DNA of 64,000 nt, taken from NCBI GenBank assembly GCA_032209605.1, contig JASFXZ010000016.1, positions 3,348,001 through 3,412,000 of the forward strand, read 5' to 3'. Position 1 is the first letter of the stretch. Each line of letters opens with the position of its first letter. The DNA comes from Mactromeris polynyma. Taxonomy: Eukaryota; Mollusca; Bivalvia; Venerida; Mactridae. This document shows, in pieces, positions 34,963 to 45,383 of the stretch. The notes under the pieces are model-generated. The model was given only the letters and a program-made list of their open reading frames with translations, did not search any database and was not told the origin of the DNA. The position numbers were made by a program, and so were the translations under genes.

Positions 34963-35511
34963 TTCCCATATTCATGCTGGTGCTGGAAAATGTTAATTGT
35001 TTTTCTTTATCTCGTCCTTTATTTCTTAAAAAGGTATGCAAGAAAAAGAATCTTATCATTGGCTTTGTGTGCGGATGAAATATCTGGTTCTTTGGGTACT
35101 CAGCTTAGGCAGCAACTCATCTGAGCCTTATTCAAAACTGTAACCTAATGCTGGATATTTCTATCCGTACCAGAAACCAGTGATCTGCCTGTGTTATGTT
35201 ATAAAAATTGGTTACGAGACATGAAACTTAAAACAAATAATTCCTTTTCCATATGATGTTACATCTAGACCTAGTCCTCCCCCTTAAAAGGAATTAGTTG
35301 GAGCATGTCTTTTAAACTCCAGTCATTGTCTTATTATAAACCAATTATTTGTGATTTAAGTGGTAATCAACATTGAATATATATGATTTAGTGTCTGCCA
35401 ATGTCTTCTTTCGGTTATTTGTCAGTTTTGTTTAATTTTTCTGTCATTTGAATGACTGTATATGGTGATATTAATATTCAGGACAATGATTTATTGAAAG
35501 TCGATGTTTTA
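34963..35511. other. non-coding stretch
   Basis: No gene or structured repeat seen. Confidence 0.35.
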
Positions 35512-36590
35512 GCTCACCTGAGCACTGAGCTTTTAGGATTGTTGGATGTCCGACGTTGTGCGCGTCTGTCAACATTTTCTTAAAACAACATCTCCTCCTA
35601 TACCACTAAATGGATTATGTCCAAACTTCACAGGAATTATCCTTGGGTAGACCTCTTTTAAAGTTGCATTAATCGTTCCGGTCTGTTGCATAAGTAGGTC
35701 ACAGGAGCTAAAAATAGATTTTAGAAGAACTATAAATGACATCTCCTTTAAACACTTAATGGATTTTGACCAAACTTCCAGGAATGATCCATAGGTGGTC
35801 CTTTTCCAAAGTTACATAAATCAAATTTAGGTATGTTGCATAAGTAGGTCAAAGGAAAAGTGAAAACTTTGAAAATCTTCTTGTGCAAAAACCATATGGT
35901 CTAGACCTTTGATATTTGGTGTGTAGCATTGTCCATTGGTCATCCTACAAGATTTGATAACTCACTTAAATCCGTCAAAAAACATGGTCGCTGTAGGGGG
36001 CGGGCCTTGTTTCCTATATGTATATAGTTGGATCCATAAATGACATCTCCTCTTAAACCACTCAATGGATTTTCACCAAACTTCACACGAATGAACCTTA
36101 GGTGGTCCCTCTTCCAAAGTTACATAAATAATTTCGGTCTGTTTCATAAGTTGGTCACAGGAGCTAGAAATAGATTTTAAAAGTGAAAACTCTTCTTGTG
36201 CGCAAACCATAAGGTCTAGAGCTTTAATATTTGTTGTGTAGCATTGTCTAGTGGTCCAGATTGCATAAATTATTAAGTTAAAAACATGGCCGCAAGGGGC
36301 GAGTCCTGTTCCCACTGTGTCCTATGTGTATATAGTGGAAACTATAAACAACATTTCCTCCTAAACCACTGAATAGATTTTGATCAAATTTTGTAGAAAT
36401 GATCCTCTGAAGGGTCTGCTTTCAAAGTTGCATTTATAGGTCACAGGAGCTAAAAATGTATTTTAAAAGTGAAAATTTTAACATTTGATTGAATCTAAAC
36501 CTTTTTATTGGCACCTTAGTCAAAGTCAGTCAGAATGGCAGTGTTCTCAGGTGAGCGATATAGGGCCATCATAACCCTCTGGTATACAGT
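35512..36590. mobile_element. 1.1-kb non-autonomous element with GCTCACCTGA ends and a tandem core
   Basis: Begins TTTAGCTCACCTGAGCAC and ends near 36560 with TCAGGTGAGCGATATAGGGC, giving inverted ends GCTCACCTGA/TCAGGTGAGC. The core has diverged direct repeats of ACATCTCCT.....CCACT.AATGGATT followed by .CCAAACTTC..A.GAAT.ATCC (about 35588, 35742, 36042, 36351). It has no ORF. From memory, such ends and cores are abundant in bivalve genomes; the class is unknown to me. Confidence 0.65.
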
Positions 36591-36631
36591 CATCATAGAC
36601 TATTCTGAAGTCTTTTGGCTTCCTTGTGTTT

Positions 36632-38294
36632 TTAACCAGGTTTTCAACGAAAACCAGGTTATAAGAATAGTGTGTGTCGTTGGGCGGGTGGGCAGGCAGA
36701 CGAGTGTCAAACTGGTGGTTTCCGGCGAATAACTTGATTTCCGTTCATCGTATTGACATCAAACTTGGTGTACAGTAAGAACGTGTGGAGAGCTCGTTTG
36801 GGATTGCTTTTGGGTTTGGTCCGTCAAAGGTCAAGGTAACCATTTCTAAAAATAGAAAATTGGTTTCCGGCGAATAACTGAGTTCCGTTCATCGTATTGA
36901 CATCAAACTTGGTGTATAGTAAGAATGTGTGGAGGACTCACTTGGGATTGCTTTTGGGTTGGGTCCGTCAAAGGTCTAGATCACTTTTACTAAAAATAGA
37001 AATTTGGTTTCTGGCGAATAACTTTATTTCCGTTCATCGTATTGACATCAAACTTGGTGTATAGTAAGAACGACTGGAGTGCTTGCGGGGGATGCTTTTG
37101 GGTTCGGTCCTTCAAAGGTCAAGGTCACTGTTGCTAAAAATAGAAATTTGGTTTCCGGCGAATAACTTGAGTTCCGTTCATCGTATTGACATCAAACTTG
37201 GTGTATAGTAAGAATGTGTGGAGAGCTCGCTTTGGATTGCTTTTGGGTTTGGTCCGTCAAAGGTCAAGGTCACCATTACTAAAAAAAGAAATTTGGTTTT
37301 CGGCGAATAACTGAGTTCCGTTCATCGTATTGACATCAAACTTGGTGTATAGTAAGAATGTGTGGAGGGCTCACTTGGGATTGCTTTTGGGTTGGGTCCG
37401 TCAAAGGTCTAGATCACTTTTACTAAAAATAGAAATTTGGTTTCTGGTGAATAACTTTATTTCCGTTCATCGTATTGACATCAAACTTGGTGTATAGTAA
37501 GAACGTGTGAAGTGCTTGCGGGGGATGCTTTTGGGTTCGGTCCTTCAAAGGTCAAGGTCACTGTTGCTAAAAATAGAAATTAGGTTTCCGGCGAATAACT
37601 TGAGTTCCGTTCATCGTATTAACATCAAACTTGGTGTATAGTAAGAACATGTGCGGAGCTCGCTTGGGATTGCTTTTGGGTTCGGTATGTCAAAGGTCAA
37701 GGTCACCATTACTATAAATATCAATTTGGTTTCCGGCGAATAACTTTCCGTCATAGGTCAAGGTCACCATTTCTAAACTTTGCAATTTGGTTTACGGTAA
37801 ATAACTTTTGTTGGTCATAATTGCATCAAATTTGGTGTACAGTAAGAACATGTGGAGAGCTCGCTTGGGATTGCTTTTGGAATTGTTCTGTCAAAGGTCA
37901 AGGTCACCGTTTCTAAACTTTGCAATTTGGTTTACGGCAAATAACTTAAGTTTCGTTGATCATATTGACATCAAACTTAGTGTATAGTAAGAACATGTCG
38001 AGAGCTTGCTTGGGATTGCTTTTGGTTTGTTCCGTCCAAGGTCAAGGTCACTTAAATCTTAAAAATCAGTTTCCACTTAATATCTTCGCTTTGCGTGGGT
38101 GTATTGACATCAAACTTGGTGTATAGTTGTTGCATATATATATCATATATCGAAGTTTGAGTGTGTATATGCATGTATCACCTATAGCACCTTTGCAGCA
38201 TTGATGATCATCATGTATTCATTATACAAATTGAGCCTTGGTTACAAATAACTACATACTAAAACCTGGTTTGTTGGCATTGCCCTTTTCTTGT
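36632..38294 (+). mobile_element. Helentron/HINE-like element, copy 1, ten ~145-bp core units
   Basis: Begins AACCAGGTTTTC and ends with the inverted AAAACCTGGTTT followed by a hairpin (GGCATTGCC) and CTTTTCTTGTTT. Between are about ten direct units of 144-145 bp; GACATCAAACTTGGTGTA recurs at about 36755, 36899, 37044 and 37188 and onward, each unit also carrying TTTGGTTTCCGGCGAATAAC and CAAAGGTCAAGGTCAC. A unique 3' segment (38108-38260) contains TATATATATCATATAT. Two termini with short inverted repeats, a tandem core and a 3' hairpin match Helentron-associated elements (including bivalve 'pearl' types). No Rep/helicase is encoded. Confidence 0.7.
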
Positions 38295-39335
38295 TTTATG
38301 TTGTAGTATTGAAATACTTACTTATTTGGCAAAGTACATGAGACATTATTCTTCATGATATCAGATTCAATGGAAAAAAAATCAGATGTATATTAAATAT
38401 CCTGATGTCTGCCTTCAGTGTTGTGGAATGTTTATCTGGGTATGTTTCTTGTATGATTATAATCCACCTGTCTGATGATTCGTAAAATCATCTATATCTA
38501 CTGTATAAGTTGTAAAAGTCGTGACATTGAAATGTTTGCAAATTACACAAATTCAAGAAGGTCTCAGTAATATCAGCGACCATGAATTTCCTCAGTCACG
38601 AAAGTCTCTGTTTACAAACTAGACTTCTGGATGTAACATTAAAATATTATACTCTTTTCTGTGATTTGAAAACATTTCAACACAAAAAATGTCCAAAATA
38701 TCGGATACGCAATTTTTTGTTTTGTGACAATATCCACTTACATAGAATACTTACGTAGGATAGCAGTCATTGTTTCATTCCCTTGCTGTAGACATATTAT
38801 TCTGCTGACATATAAACATATACTATAGAAGGGATAAAGGGAGAAATCTTGTGACAATCTCATTTTGTTGTAAATGTCTAGACTTTATTTACCTTTAGAT
38901 AATCAAATCCTTAAATAGCGTCTTATAATTAAGCGTCAGACAAATGATATAGAAAGTCCATTTCTGATTGCATACGGAGACAATATTGGATTGTAATACC
39001 TGCGATAAGATAAAATTGTATATATTATTTATAATGAGATCATGATACAAAACTACACTAACTCAGTATTGGTAACAAAACAGTTACAATATTTTTGCAC
39101 CAAACGTCAAAGTATGGTATCAGCAATAAATATCATTTGCTTCATTTGATATTATTGTCTGCCATAAGGTTGTTCATCATTTTGTCTAGCCACATTGTCT
39201 TAGTCATTGTGAAATAATTCATAGCCCTGTCTTTAGTTTCTAGTGAAAGCAAAATCTGTCTATGTGTACATAAATAAAGAAGCAGACGCACTGTTTAGCT
39301 TTCATCTTCAAGGTTGCATTTGTTTGCTTATAGTT
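38295..39335. other. non-coding stretch with a partial hairpin-element copy
   Basis: 38819-38860 (AGAAGGGATAAAGGGAGAAA, then GACAATCT) matches one arm of the hairpin element at 62153-62293. Otherwise no gene is seen. Confidence 0.45.
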
Positions 39336-39450
39336 AAATAAAGTCATGTTTGAGAAACACGAAAAATCGGTCAATGGCGCTACCGGGAATCGAACCCAGG
39401 TCTACGGATTGCCGGTCCGTTATGCTAACCACTACACCACAGCGACCTGA
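39336..39450 (-). repeat. tRNA-derived SINE (family A) with a near-complete cloverleaf
   Basis: On the minus strand 39446-39375 folds as a tRNA: an acceptor with one mismatch, D-arm GTGT/GCAT, perfect anticodon stem ACGGA/TCCGT around loop CCGGCAA (anticodon GGC, Ala-like, but C instead of U at position 33), and T-stem CTGGG/CCCGG around TTCGATT. It runs into a short tail, GATTTTTCGTGTTTCTCAAA, then CATGACTTTATTT. The same head plus tail recurs at 48256-48370, so this is a SINE and not a free tRNA gene, although A and B boxes look intact. Confidence 0.7.
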
Positions 39451-39920
39451 CGTCATTTTCGTGTGAATTTATCATATATAAATTTATGATTAAGATAAAT
39501 TACACTTTGGACGAAGTTATTTAAAAAAACTTTCATAAACTATGCTGTACCTTCTGCATAGATAAACTTCAAGGTCAGCAATTATAGTTTGTTCACAAGT
39601 CCAGGGTCCTTATTCACACACATTTTAGGACTGGACTCAGACTTACGCTTTCAATTTACAAATGTTATTTTTATCAGTTTTTTGTTTTCATAAGATCCAC
39701 ACGTATGGTATTTTGCCTGAATAATGGTTGTTACCGACTGTACAAATCGTGTTTAACAATTTTTATTGAAATCTATACTGTAATAAAAACATAGGAGTAA
39801 CAAGAACATTTAACATTTGAAGTCAAAGTCTGATTTTAATGTTTGTGGATATTAGGCAAATATCATACAAATCTTTTATTGCAAGATCTTTGTGTAATTT
39901 ATTTTCCATTGTTGAATATA

Positions 39921-40909
39921 CAGTCTAACCTGCGTTAAGCAGCCAACCAAGGGAAGTAGCAAATTGGCTGCTTAAGCCAGGTGACCACTTAATGCAGGGT
40001 TGGTAGAATGCCCGTTTTTGGGAAGATTTCTTGTACCAAAATTGTTTACTTTGTTGTATAGTACATATAATAGCAAGTAACCATAAAAACAGTTCAATCG
40101 ATTACAATAGCAACAACGCGAGAATTTTTTTCCTGATTCCAGTTACTTAATGCACTTAACACGCGAGATAAACACTTCCGTTACTTGACATATTTTTCTA
40201 ATTTTGTGACATCATTTTAAGGACTTTTTTGAATAGCAGTCTTTAAAAGAATGATTATGTTTTGAATCTTCAGAAACCATATTTGCCATTCATAAATGAA
40301 ACTGTGAAGGGATCATCAATAATGAACTTTTGATCTAAATTGATGAAAACAAACTTCTCAACACCTTGAAAGATCACTTACACCGCTTCACACTTACGGG
40401 GAAACAAATACGCTAACTGCTCAATTAAGGGTCTCACAATTATCGTAAACAAATCCGAATTAACTCCCTTGATTATGAGTGTGACTAAATTCCAGTACTG
40501 TCTGTTTCGGGACAGTACTATATACGCACGTGTTACAAATTAAAAACACGCCCATAAATCAATCATAATAATCGCTGAAATGATTTAATTGGCCAAGGTA
40601 AGGAAAATAATTTAACCTGGGCGTGTCTAGACGACTCTGCACCAGCTCCATTCGTTACGTCATAGATTCAGCACAATCCAAGGTGTGAAATAGCGTTACC
40701 GATTTGTTTGACATGTGACCGCTTAAAACGGACCAATTTCATTGGATTTTTAAATTTGGGAAGCATTCAGGCTGGCAACTGACCGCGGATGGCAGGTGAC
40801 TGTTTAGTCAAGGTAACTTATAGAAGGATTTTCGTCGGGGGCGTCATGGAATGACCGCTTACTGGAGGTGACCGCCGAATCCAGGTGACCGTTAGTGCAG
40901 GTTAGACTG
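39921..40909 (+). mobile_element. pogo/Tigger-like non-autonomous element T1, copy 1 (989 bp)
   Basis: Ends are CAGTCTAACCTGC at the left and GCAGGTTAGACTG at the right, with TA on each side. Related phrases such as GGTGACC and GGCTGCTTAA repeat inside both termini. There is no ORF of note. CAGT termini and a TA target are typical of pogo/Tigger elements. The second copy (43096-44072) lies 2.2 kb away in opposite orientation. Confidence 0.82.
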
Positions 40910-40960
40910 TATTCATACAAATAAGTAAGTTTTCATAGATGAAGTTTGAACAGCAATGTC

Positions 40961-41200
40961 AGTATATGTGTGCAAGACAAACATTGATGCAGGTATACAG
41001 GATGCTGCCAGATTATTGCACTGTTGCCTCTCGAGTGCTCAGTATATGTGTGCAAGACAAACATAGATGCAGGTATCCAGGATGCTGCCAGATTATTGCA
41101 CTGTTGCCTCTCGAGTGCTCAGTATATGTGTGCTAGACAAACATTGATGCAGGTATCCAGGATGCTGCCAGATTATTGCACTGTTGCCTCTCGAGTGCTC
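40961..41200. repeat. 80-bp tandem repeat, 3 copies
   Basis: AGTATATGTGTGCAAGACAA starts at 40961, 41041 and 41121, each followed by ACAT(T/A)GATGCAGGTAT, CCAGGATGCTGCCAGATTAT and TGCACTGTTGCCTCTCGAGT. Copies are nearly identical. Predicted ORFs at 40939-41239 are repeat artefacts. Confidence 0.93.
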
Positions 41201-41265
41201 ACTCAGTTATTTTTCAGCTGTTTTTATAGCCTTTATTAGGCTATATTTCCAATGCTAAAATGTAT

Positions 41266-41427
41266 ATAAGGTAAAAACCTCCATTATACAACCACCCTTA
41301 GGACCCTTGGATATGATCTTATTCAGGTGGTCTTAATAATGAGGCTTAATAAAGAGCAAAATAAGGAAAATGGACTTGAAAAGTTTGTTCTTAATTGTGA
41401 GGTGGTCTTATTATTGAGGTTTTACTG
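41266..41427. mobile_element. short Tigger-like MITE T4
   Basis: The right end reads GTGGTCTTATTATTGAGGTT, TTACTG, then TA; in reverse complement it starts CAGTAAAACCTC. The left end GTAAAAACCTCCATTATACA, ACCACC is a decayed match. Inner ATTCAGGTGGTCTTAATAAT and GAGGTGGTCTTATTATTGAG repeat the same phrase. It is about 160 bp and non-coding. Confidence 0.6.
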
Positions 41428-41429
41428 TA

Positions 41430-42998
41430 TTTTTCCCAAATTGAATGTACAAACTCCTAATAAATCTGAAGAAATATTTTTGGTTCAATTTAGCCAAAAA
41501 TTGACATTAGAGTTAATAGCTTTTCTCTTACAGGCAATTTATATAAATAGCACTAGTTGATTAATAAATCACTACATCCTTAACTTTTATTCGTAAAACT
41601 TTGCTGTAATTTCTAGACTTTCCCCCGAATTTTAAGTTTAATGCTACATTTCCCAATTTGAAGTGTATGGGTTATCTTCCCTTAATAGCCAAATTAAACC
41701 CTGGCTCATTAGTCTTTCTATTACTGGTATTTAGCATGGTGTAATTGTAGTTTCTGTAGTTGATGACATTACAATTATATTGGTGGTTGGTTTCTATTGC
41801 AATTACTAATTCATAGTTAGGTTTTTACAGTTGTAATTATTTAAATTACATGTAATAGTGATCACATTTCATTTCATAGAAAAAACAACAAATAATCTTT
41901 AGTATCACAACACTGTTATATTTTAGAAATATAGATGTTGATTACAATAATACTATGGACAATACATGCACGACAGAACATCAAGACTTTTGAGTTTTTT
42001 TAGTAGCAATTTAAGACAAATACTTGCACGTACCTGACGTACGTGGTGAACATCACCGAGTTAATGTTGTACTGTTTTTAATGTGTCAAAGGAATATTTA
42101 AAGGCTATTCTTAACAATGTGTTAGTTTGGCAAAACCCTCGCTACTCCTAAGAAATTAGCCCCTTACAATTTGTTTGGGGTGTGACTGTGTAGGAATGGT
42201 TTTTGGGGCTATAACATATTAATAGTTGAAACTTAAATGAAAAAGTAACGAATAAGGAATAATTACCCTCATAGCTTACTCACAGGTCATGGGAAATAAA
42301 GCATTTCTTAAGGATGACAAATTTTGATTTTTCCAATGTACACAAGGTGGAATTTAAATGTACAATAATACAAAATGGAATGTTGTTATGTGTCCTGTGA
42401 AATGATTAGAAATCATATGTAGGTGTAATAGTGGTTAATGGCAGTTTATTCAAATGTCGGGGTCACATTACGATGTCTTGTAATGGAATATTCAAAAGTG
42501 ATAAAAATACATTTTAGCGCTGCTGTACGATTTCCAACCTCTTCTTTAAGTGACGTCATTGCCAGAAAATGTCACATGTGACGTCACCATGTACTGACAG
42601 TAAGCAATATGAGCCCCATATGGAAATATGAAAACCAAGTGACCATACAGAGTAAATATTGTTTCCTGCTTGCAAATGGTGACATCATATGTTGCGTTTT
42701 CTTGAAGTGACAGAAGCGGTTGTAAATCACCATAGCAGCGCTCATTTTTAATAAATTGAAAAATTATTATCATTATTATACTGATGATTACTTAATTACC
42801 ATTACTTGGCCACATATAATGTTAAATGTTTAAAAAATAATATTATTATGTACATGTATTAACTTTTTTTCAGTTTCAATCACACTTTATCACTATAAAA
42901 ATTCCATATTCCATTTCACGCTTCTCTTTACCCACTGATATAGTCCTCATGTTTTCTGAATAAAATCACCCATTCTAACTGGTTCTCGTTGTCACACA
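41430..42998. other. non-coding stretch
   Basis: AT-rich, no gene recognised. A minus-strand ORF of 75 codons (42546-42773) has no motif. Confidence 0.4.
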
Positions 42999-42999
42999 G

Positions 43000-43054
43000 A
43001 AATCCTGAAATTTACAAGAATTGTATTGAGAGAAAACTCATCGTACCTGTCCAA
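43000..43054 (+). CDS. possible 55-bp exon
   Basis: Lies between TTGTCACACAG| and CCAA|GTATAT. One frame reads NPEIYKNCIERKLIVPVQ, and it connects in phase with the SEDSDPDW frame of the 27012-27147 exon through a shared Arg codon. Another frame, also open, gives ILKFTRIVLRENSSYLS and is in phase with the 34110 segment. The short length and lack of homology keep this tentative. Confidence 0.25.
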
Positions 43055-43095
43055 GTATATAACCGTTTCCTGGATATAATATTGTATATGATATA

Positions 43096-44072
43096 CAGTC
43101 TAACCTGTACTAACGGTCACCTGGATTCGGCGGTCACCTCCAGTAAGCGGTCATTCCACGACGCCCCCGACGAAAATCCTTCTATAATTTACCTTGACTA
43201 AACGGTCACCTGCCGTCCGCGGTCAGCGGCCAGCCTGAATGCTTCCCAAATTCAAAAATCCAATAAAATCGGTCCGTTTTAAGCGGTCACATGTATTGTA
43301 TATTGTATATTGTATTACATGTCAAACAAATCGGTAACGCTATTTCACACCTTGGATTGTGCTGAATCTATGACGTAACGAATGGAGCTGGGTGCAGAGT
43401 CGTCTAGACACGCCCAGGTTAAATTATTTTGCTTACCTTGGCCAATTAAATCATTTCAGCGATTGTTATGATTGATTTATGGGCGTGTTTTTAATTCGTA
43501 GCACGTGCGTTTACACAACCGTCCGGAAACGGACAGTACTGGAATTTAGTCACACTCATAATCAAGGGAGTTAATTCGGATTTATTTACGATAATTGACG
43601 ATTGATGACACTTTCAACGCTTAAAGTGGTGGGTATTTAATTGTTTGGCCCTTTGTGAGACCCTTAATTGAGCAGTTAGCGTATTTGTTTCCCGTAAGTG
43701 TGAAGCGGTGTTAGTGATCTTTCAAGGTGTTGAGAAGTTTGTTTTCATCAATTTAGATCAAAAGTTCATTAATGATGATCCCTTCACAGTTTCATTTATG
43801 AATGGCAAATATGTTTTCTGAAGATTACTTATTGATTTTGTCTTTCAAAACATAATCATTCTTTTAAAAACTGCTATTCAGAAAAGTCCTTAAAATACTG
43901 TCACAAAATTAGAAAAATATGTTTACTTTACTATACAACAAAGTAAACAATTTTGATACAAGAAATCTTCCCAAAATCAGGCATTCTACCAACCCTGCAT
44001 TAAGTGGTCACCTGGCTTAAGCAGCCAATTTGGCTGCTTCCCTTGGTTGGCTGCTTAACGCAGGTTAGACTG
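43096..44072 (-). mobile_element. pogo/Tigger-like non-autonomous element T1, copy 2 (977 bp, inverted)
   Basis: The left end CAGTCTAACCTGTACTAACG equals the reverse complement of the right end of copy 1; the right end is CGCAGGTTAGACTG. TA flanks both sides. It matches copy 1 in reverse along its length, with differences including a short TATTGTATATTGTATATTGT expansion near 43295. There is no coding region. It ends about 160 bp before the stop codon of the GPCR. Confidence 0.85.
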
Positions 44073-44230
44073 TATATTCAACACTATTCATTTTTAACAT
44101 AAAGAATTTTCTTTGACATTATACGACACAGTACATTTCTCGTTCTTTTCATCTGTCACAACCTGGCTTATTCCAAAACCGGTCGTTTTAACAATGGTCA
44201 GGTAGTCCTTTTTTTCTCAATTTTTACAAA

Positions 44231-44238
44231 GTTTATTT
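44231..44238 (-). promoter_or_regulatory. AATAAA hexamer overlapping the GPCR stop codon
   Basis: On the minus strand the last Lys codon, the TAA stop and the next base spell AATAAA. It may be coincidental; if used for polyadenylation it would give a very short 3' UTR. Confidence 0.25.
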
Positions 44239-45354
44239 GATTAAGGCAGTAGAAACATCAAACACATTAGTTGTGTTACCTTGATAAACTCGGATGTTGC
44301 CATTTCTTAGGTAGATTGAGCTTTGTCTCACAGTGTATTTATACTTTGGTTCAGTTTTCCGCATTCTGAAAATTTTGAGAAACACTCTTCGGAATCGTTT
44401 GCTTAGCAAACAATAAAGTATGAAGTTTATAGCTGAGTTCAATACAACTAACAGATTACTAACTGTAGTATATTTTACCCAATGTACTGAACACTGCAAT
44501 GTATGTTTATCAAATATAGCGAACACTATGTTGTCTATAAGCGCCGGCAACTGGCATCCTAGGAATATGTTTATCACAACGATCAACATCATTGTCAAGT
44601 TGGTGTCTTTCATATTAGCCGAGCTCATGCTGTTCCGTTTAGCTCGAGCTTTTTTCACAGCTCGTATCAGTAAAATGTTTAAAACTAACAATAAACTGAA
44701 AGGTAGTAAGAACATGATACACAAATACGCGTAAATGAAATACACTTCTTGAAATACTTTGTTACTTCCAATATTTGTGTATTCAATGGTTGGAATTGTT
44801 TTGTTGTAATAATCGTCCCATTGTGTGGTAGTTTTATATTCCAGAAATCTCGGAATGTTGTAGGTGATTGACGCAACAAATATAACAGCGATTACTTTCT
44901 TCGTCCGTGACATTGTACATGTGTTGGCAGCATGCAAGGGTTTGCAGACCGCTATGTAGCGTTCAACTGTGAAGGCAAGCGTGGTGTACACTGTCCCCGT
45001 TTGAGCAATTAAAGCCAAAGGGTACACATAGGGGTGCATGTAGCGATATGCAAAGTAGTAACCCTCAAGCACATCCTTTTCCAGATATATCGTCGGCAAT
45101 GCCAAAAATAATGACATGAATAACAGTAAAGTCATGTCATACACGGCCAGTGATATTAGGTAGTATGATGTGGAATTTCTCATCTGTCGGTGACTCAGCA
45201 CAATGATTGCCAAAATGTTTCCAATTATACCAAAACAGGATACGCTGGTTCCCACTATTCCCCAAACATAGTACTGAAATGTCACAACTGTCGGGGAACC
45301 GCATTCTTCTCCGCTCAGATCAGTACTATTATCCTCTGTTATATTGCCTGCCAT
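44233..45354 (-). CDS. class A GPCR, FMRFamide-receptor-like (373 aa)
   Basis: A seven-transmembrane neuropeptide-type receptor in one coding exon. Numbered from MAGNITEDNS: N-glycosylation sites NIT (4) and NST (9); TM1 30-53 with GN (N46); TM2 68-86 with LAVYD (D73); TM3 111-130 then ERYIAVCKP (131-139); TM4 154-171; ECL2 with NKT (184); TM5 204-230 (P218); basic ICL3; TM6 251-278 with CQLP in place of CWxP; TM7 297-318 with NSAINFILY for NPxxY; helix 8 KRFRRVFLKIFR. YPLALIAQT, ERYIAVCKPL and NSAINFILY fit the FMRFamide receptor-like family; the ligand is unknown. The usual TM3-ECL2 cysteine pair is not evident. I chose the second ATG (45354) because the upstream codons spell an intron end (TTGTATTTATTTTCAG|G), so the longer start at 45384 is probably intronic. 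The strand lies between inserted elements. Confidence 0.9.
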   Translation of the reverse strand: MAGNITEDNSTDLSGEECGSPTVVTFQYYVWGIVGTSVSCFGIIGNILAIIVLSHRQMRNSTSYYLISLAVYDMTLLLFMSLFLALPTIYLEKDVLEGYYFAYRYMHPYVYPLALIAQTGTVYTTLAFTVERYIAVCKPLHAANTCTMSRTKKVIAVIFVASITYNIPRFLEYKTTTQWDDYYNKTIPTIEYTNIGSNKVFQEVYFIYAYLCIMFLLPFSLLLVLNILLIRAVKKARAKRNSMSSANMKDTNLTMMLIVVINIFLGCQLPALIDNIVFAIFDKHTLQCSVHWVKYTTVSNLLVVLNSAINFILYCLLSKRFRRVFLKIFRMRKTEPKYKYTVRQSSIYLRNGNIRVYQGNTTNVFDVSTALIK

Positions 45355-45364
45355 TTTTTCTCTA

Positions 45365-45383
45365 CCTGAAAATAAATACAACA
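45365..45383 (-). other. splice acceptor upstream of the GPCR start
   Basis: Minus-strand TTGTATTTATTTTCAG|GTAG lies 11 bases before the ATG at 45354: pyrimidine-rich tract, CAG, then a purine-rich leader and a good start context (AAAAAATGG). This implies a 5' non-coding exon farther upstream, above 45384 on the plus strand. Confidence 0.6.

Noticed and set aside
34798..35124. 108-codon ORF with hydrophobic stretches
   Set aside because: It lies in SINE-body sequence downstream of the interrupted head; no motif, and hydrophobicity follows from T-rich DNA.
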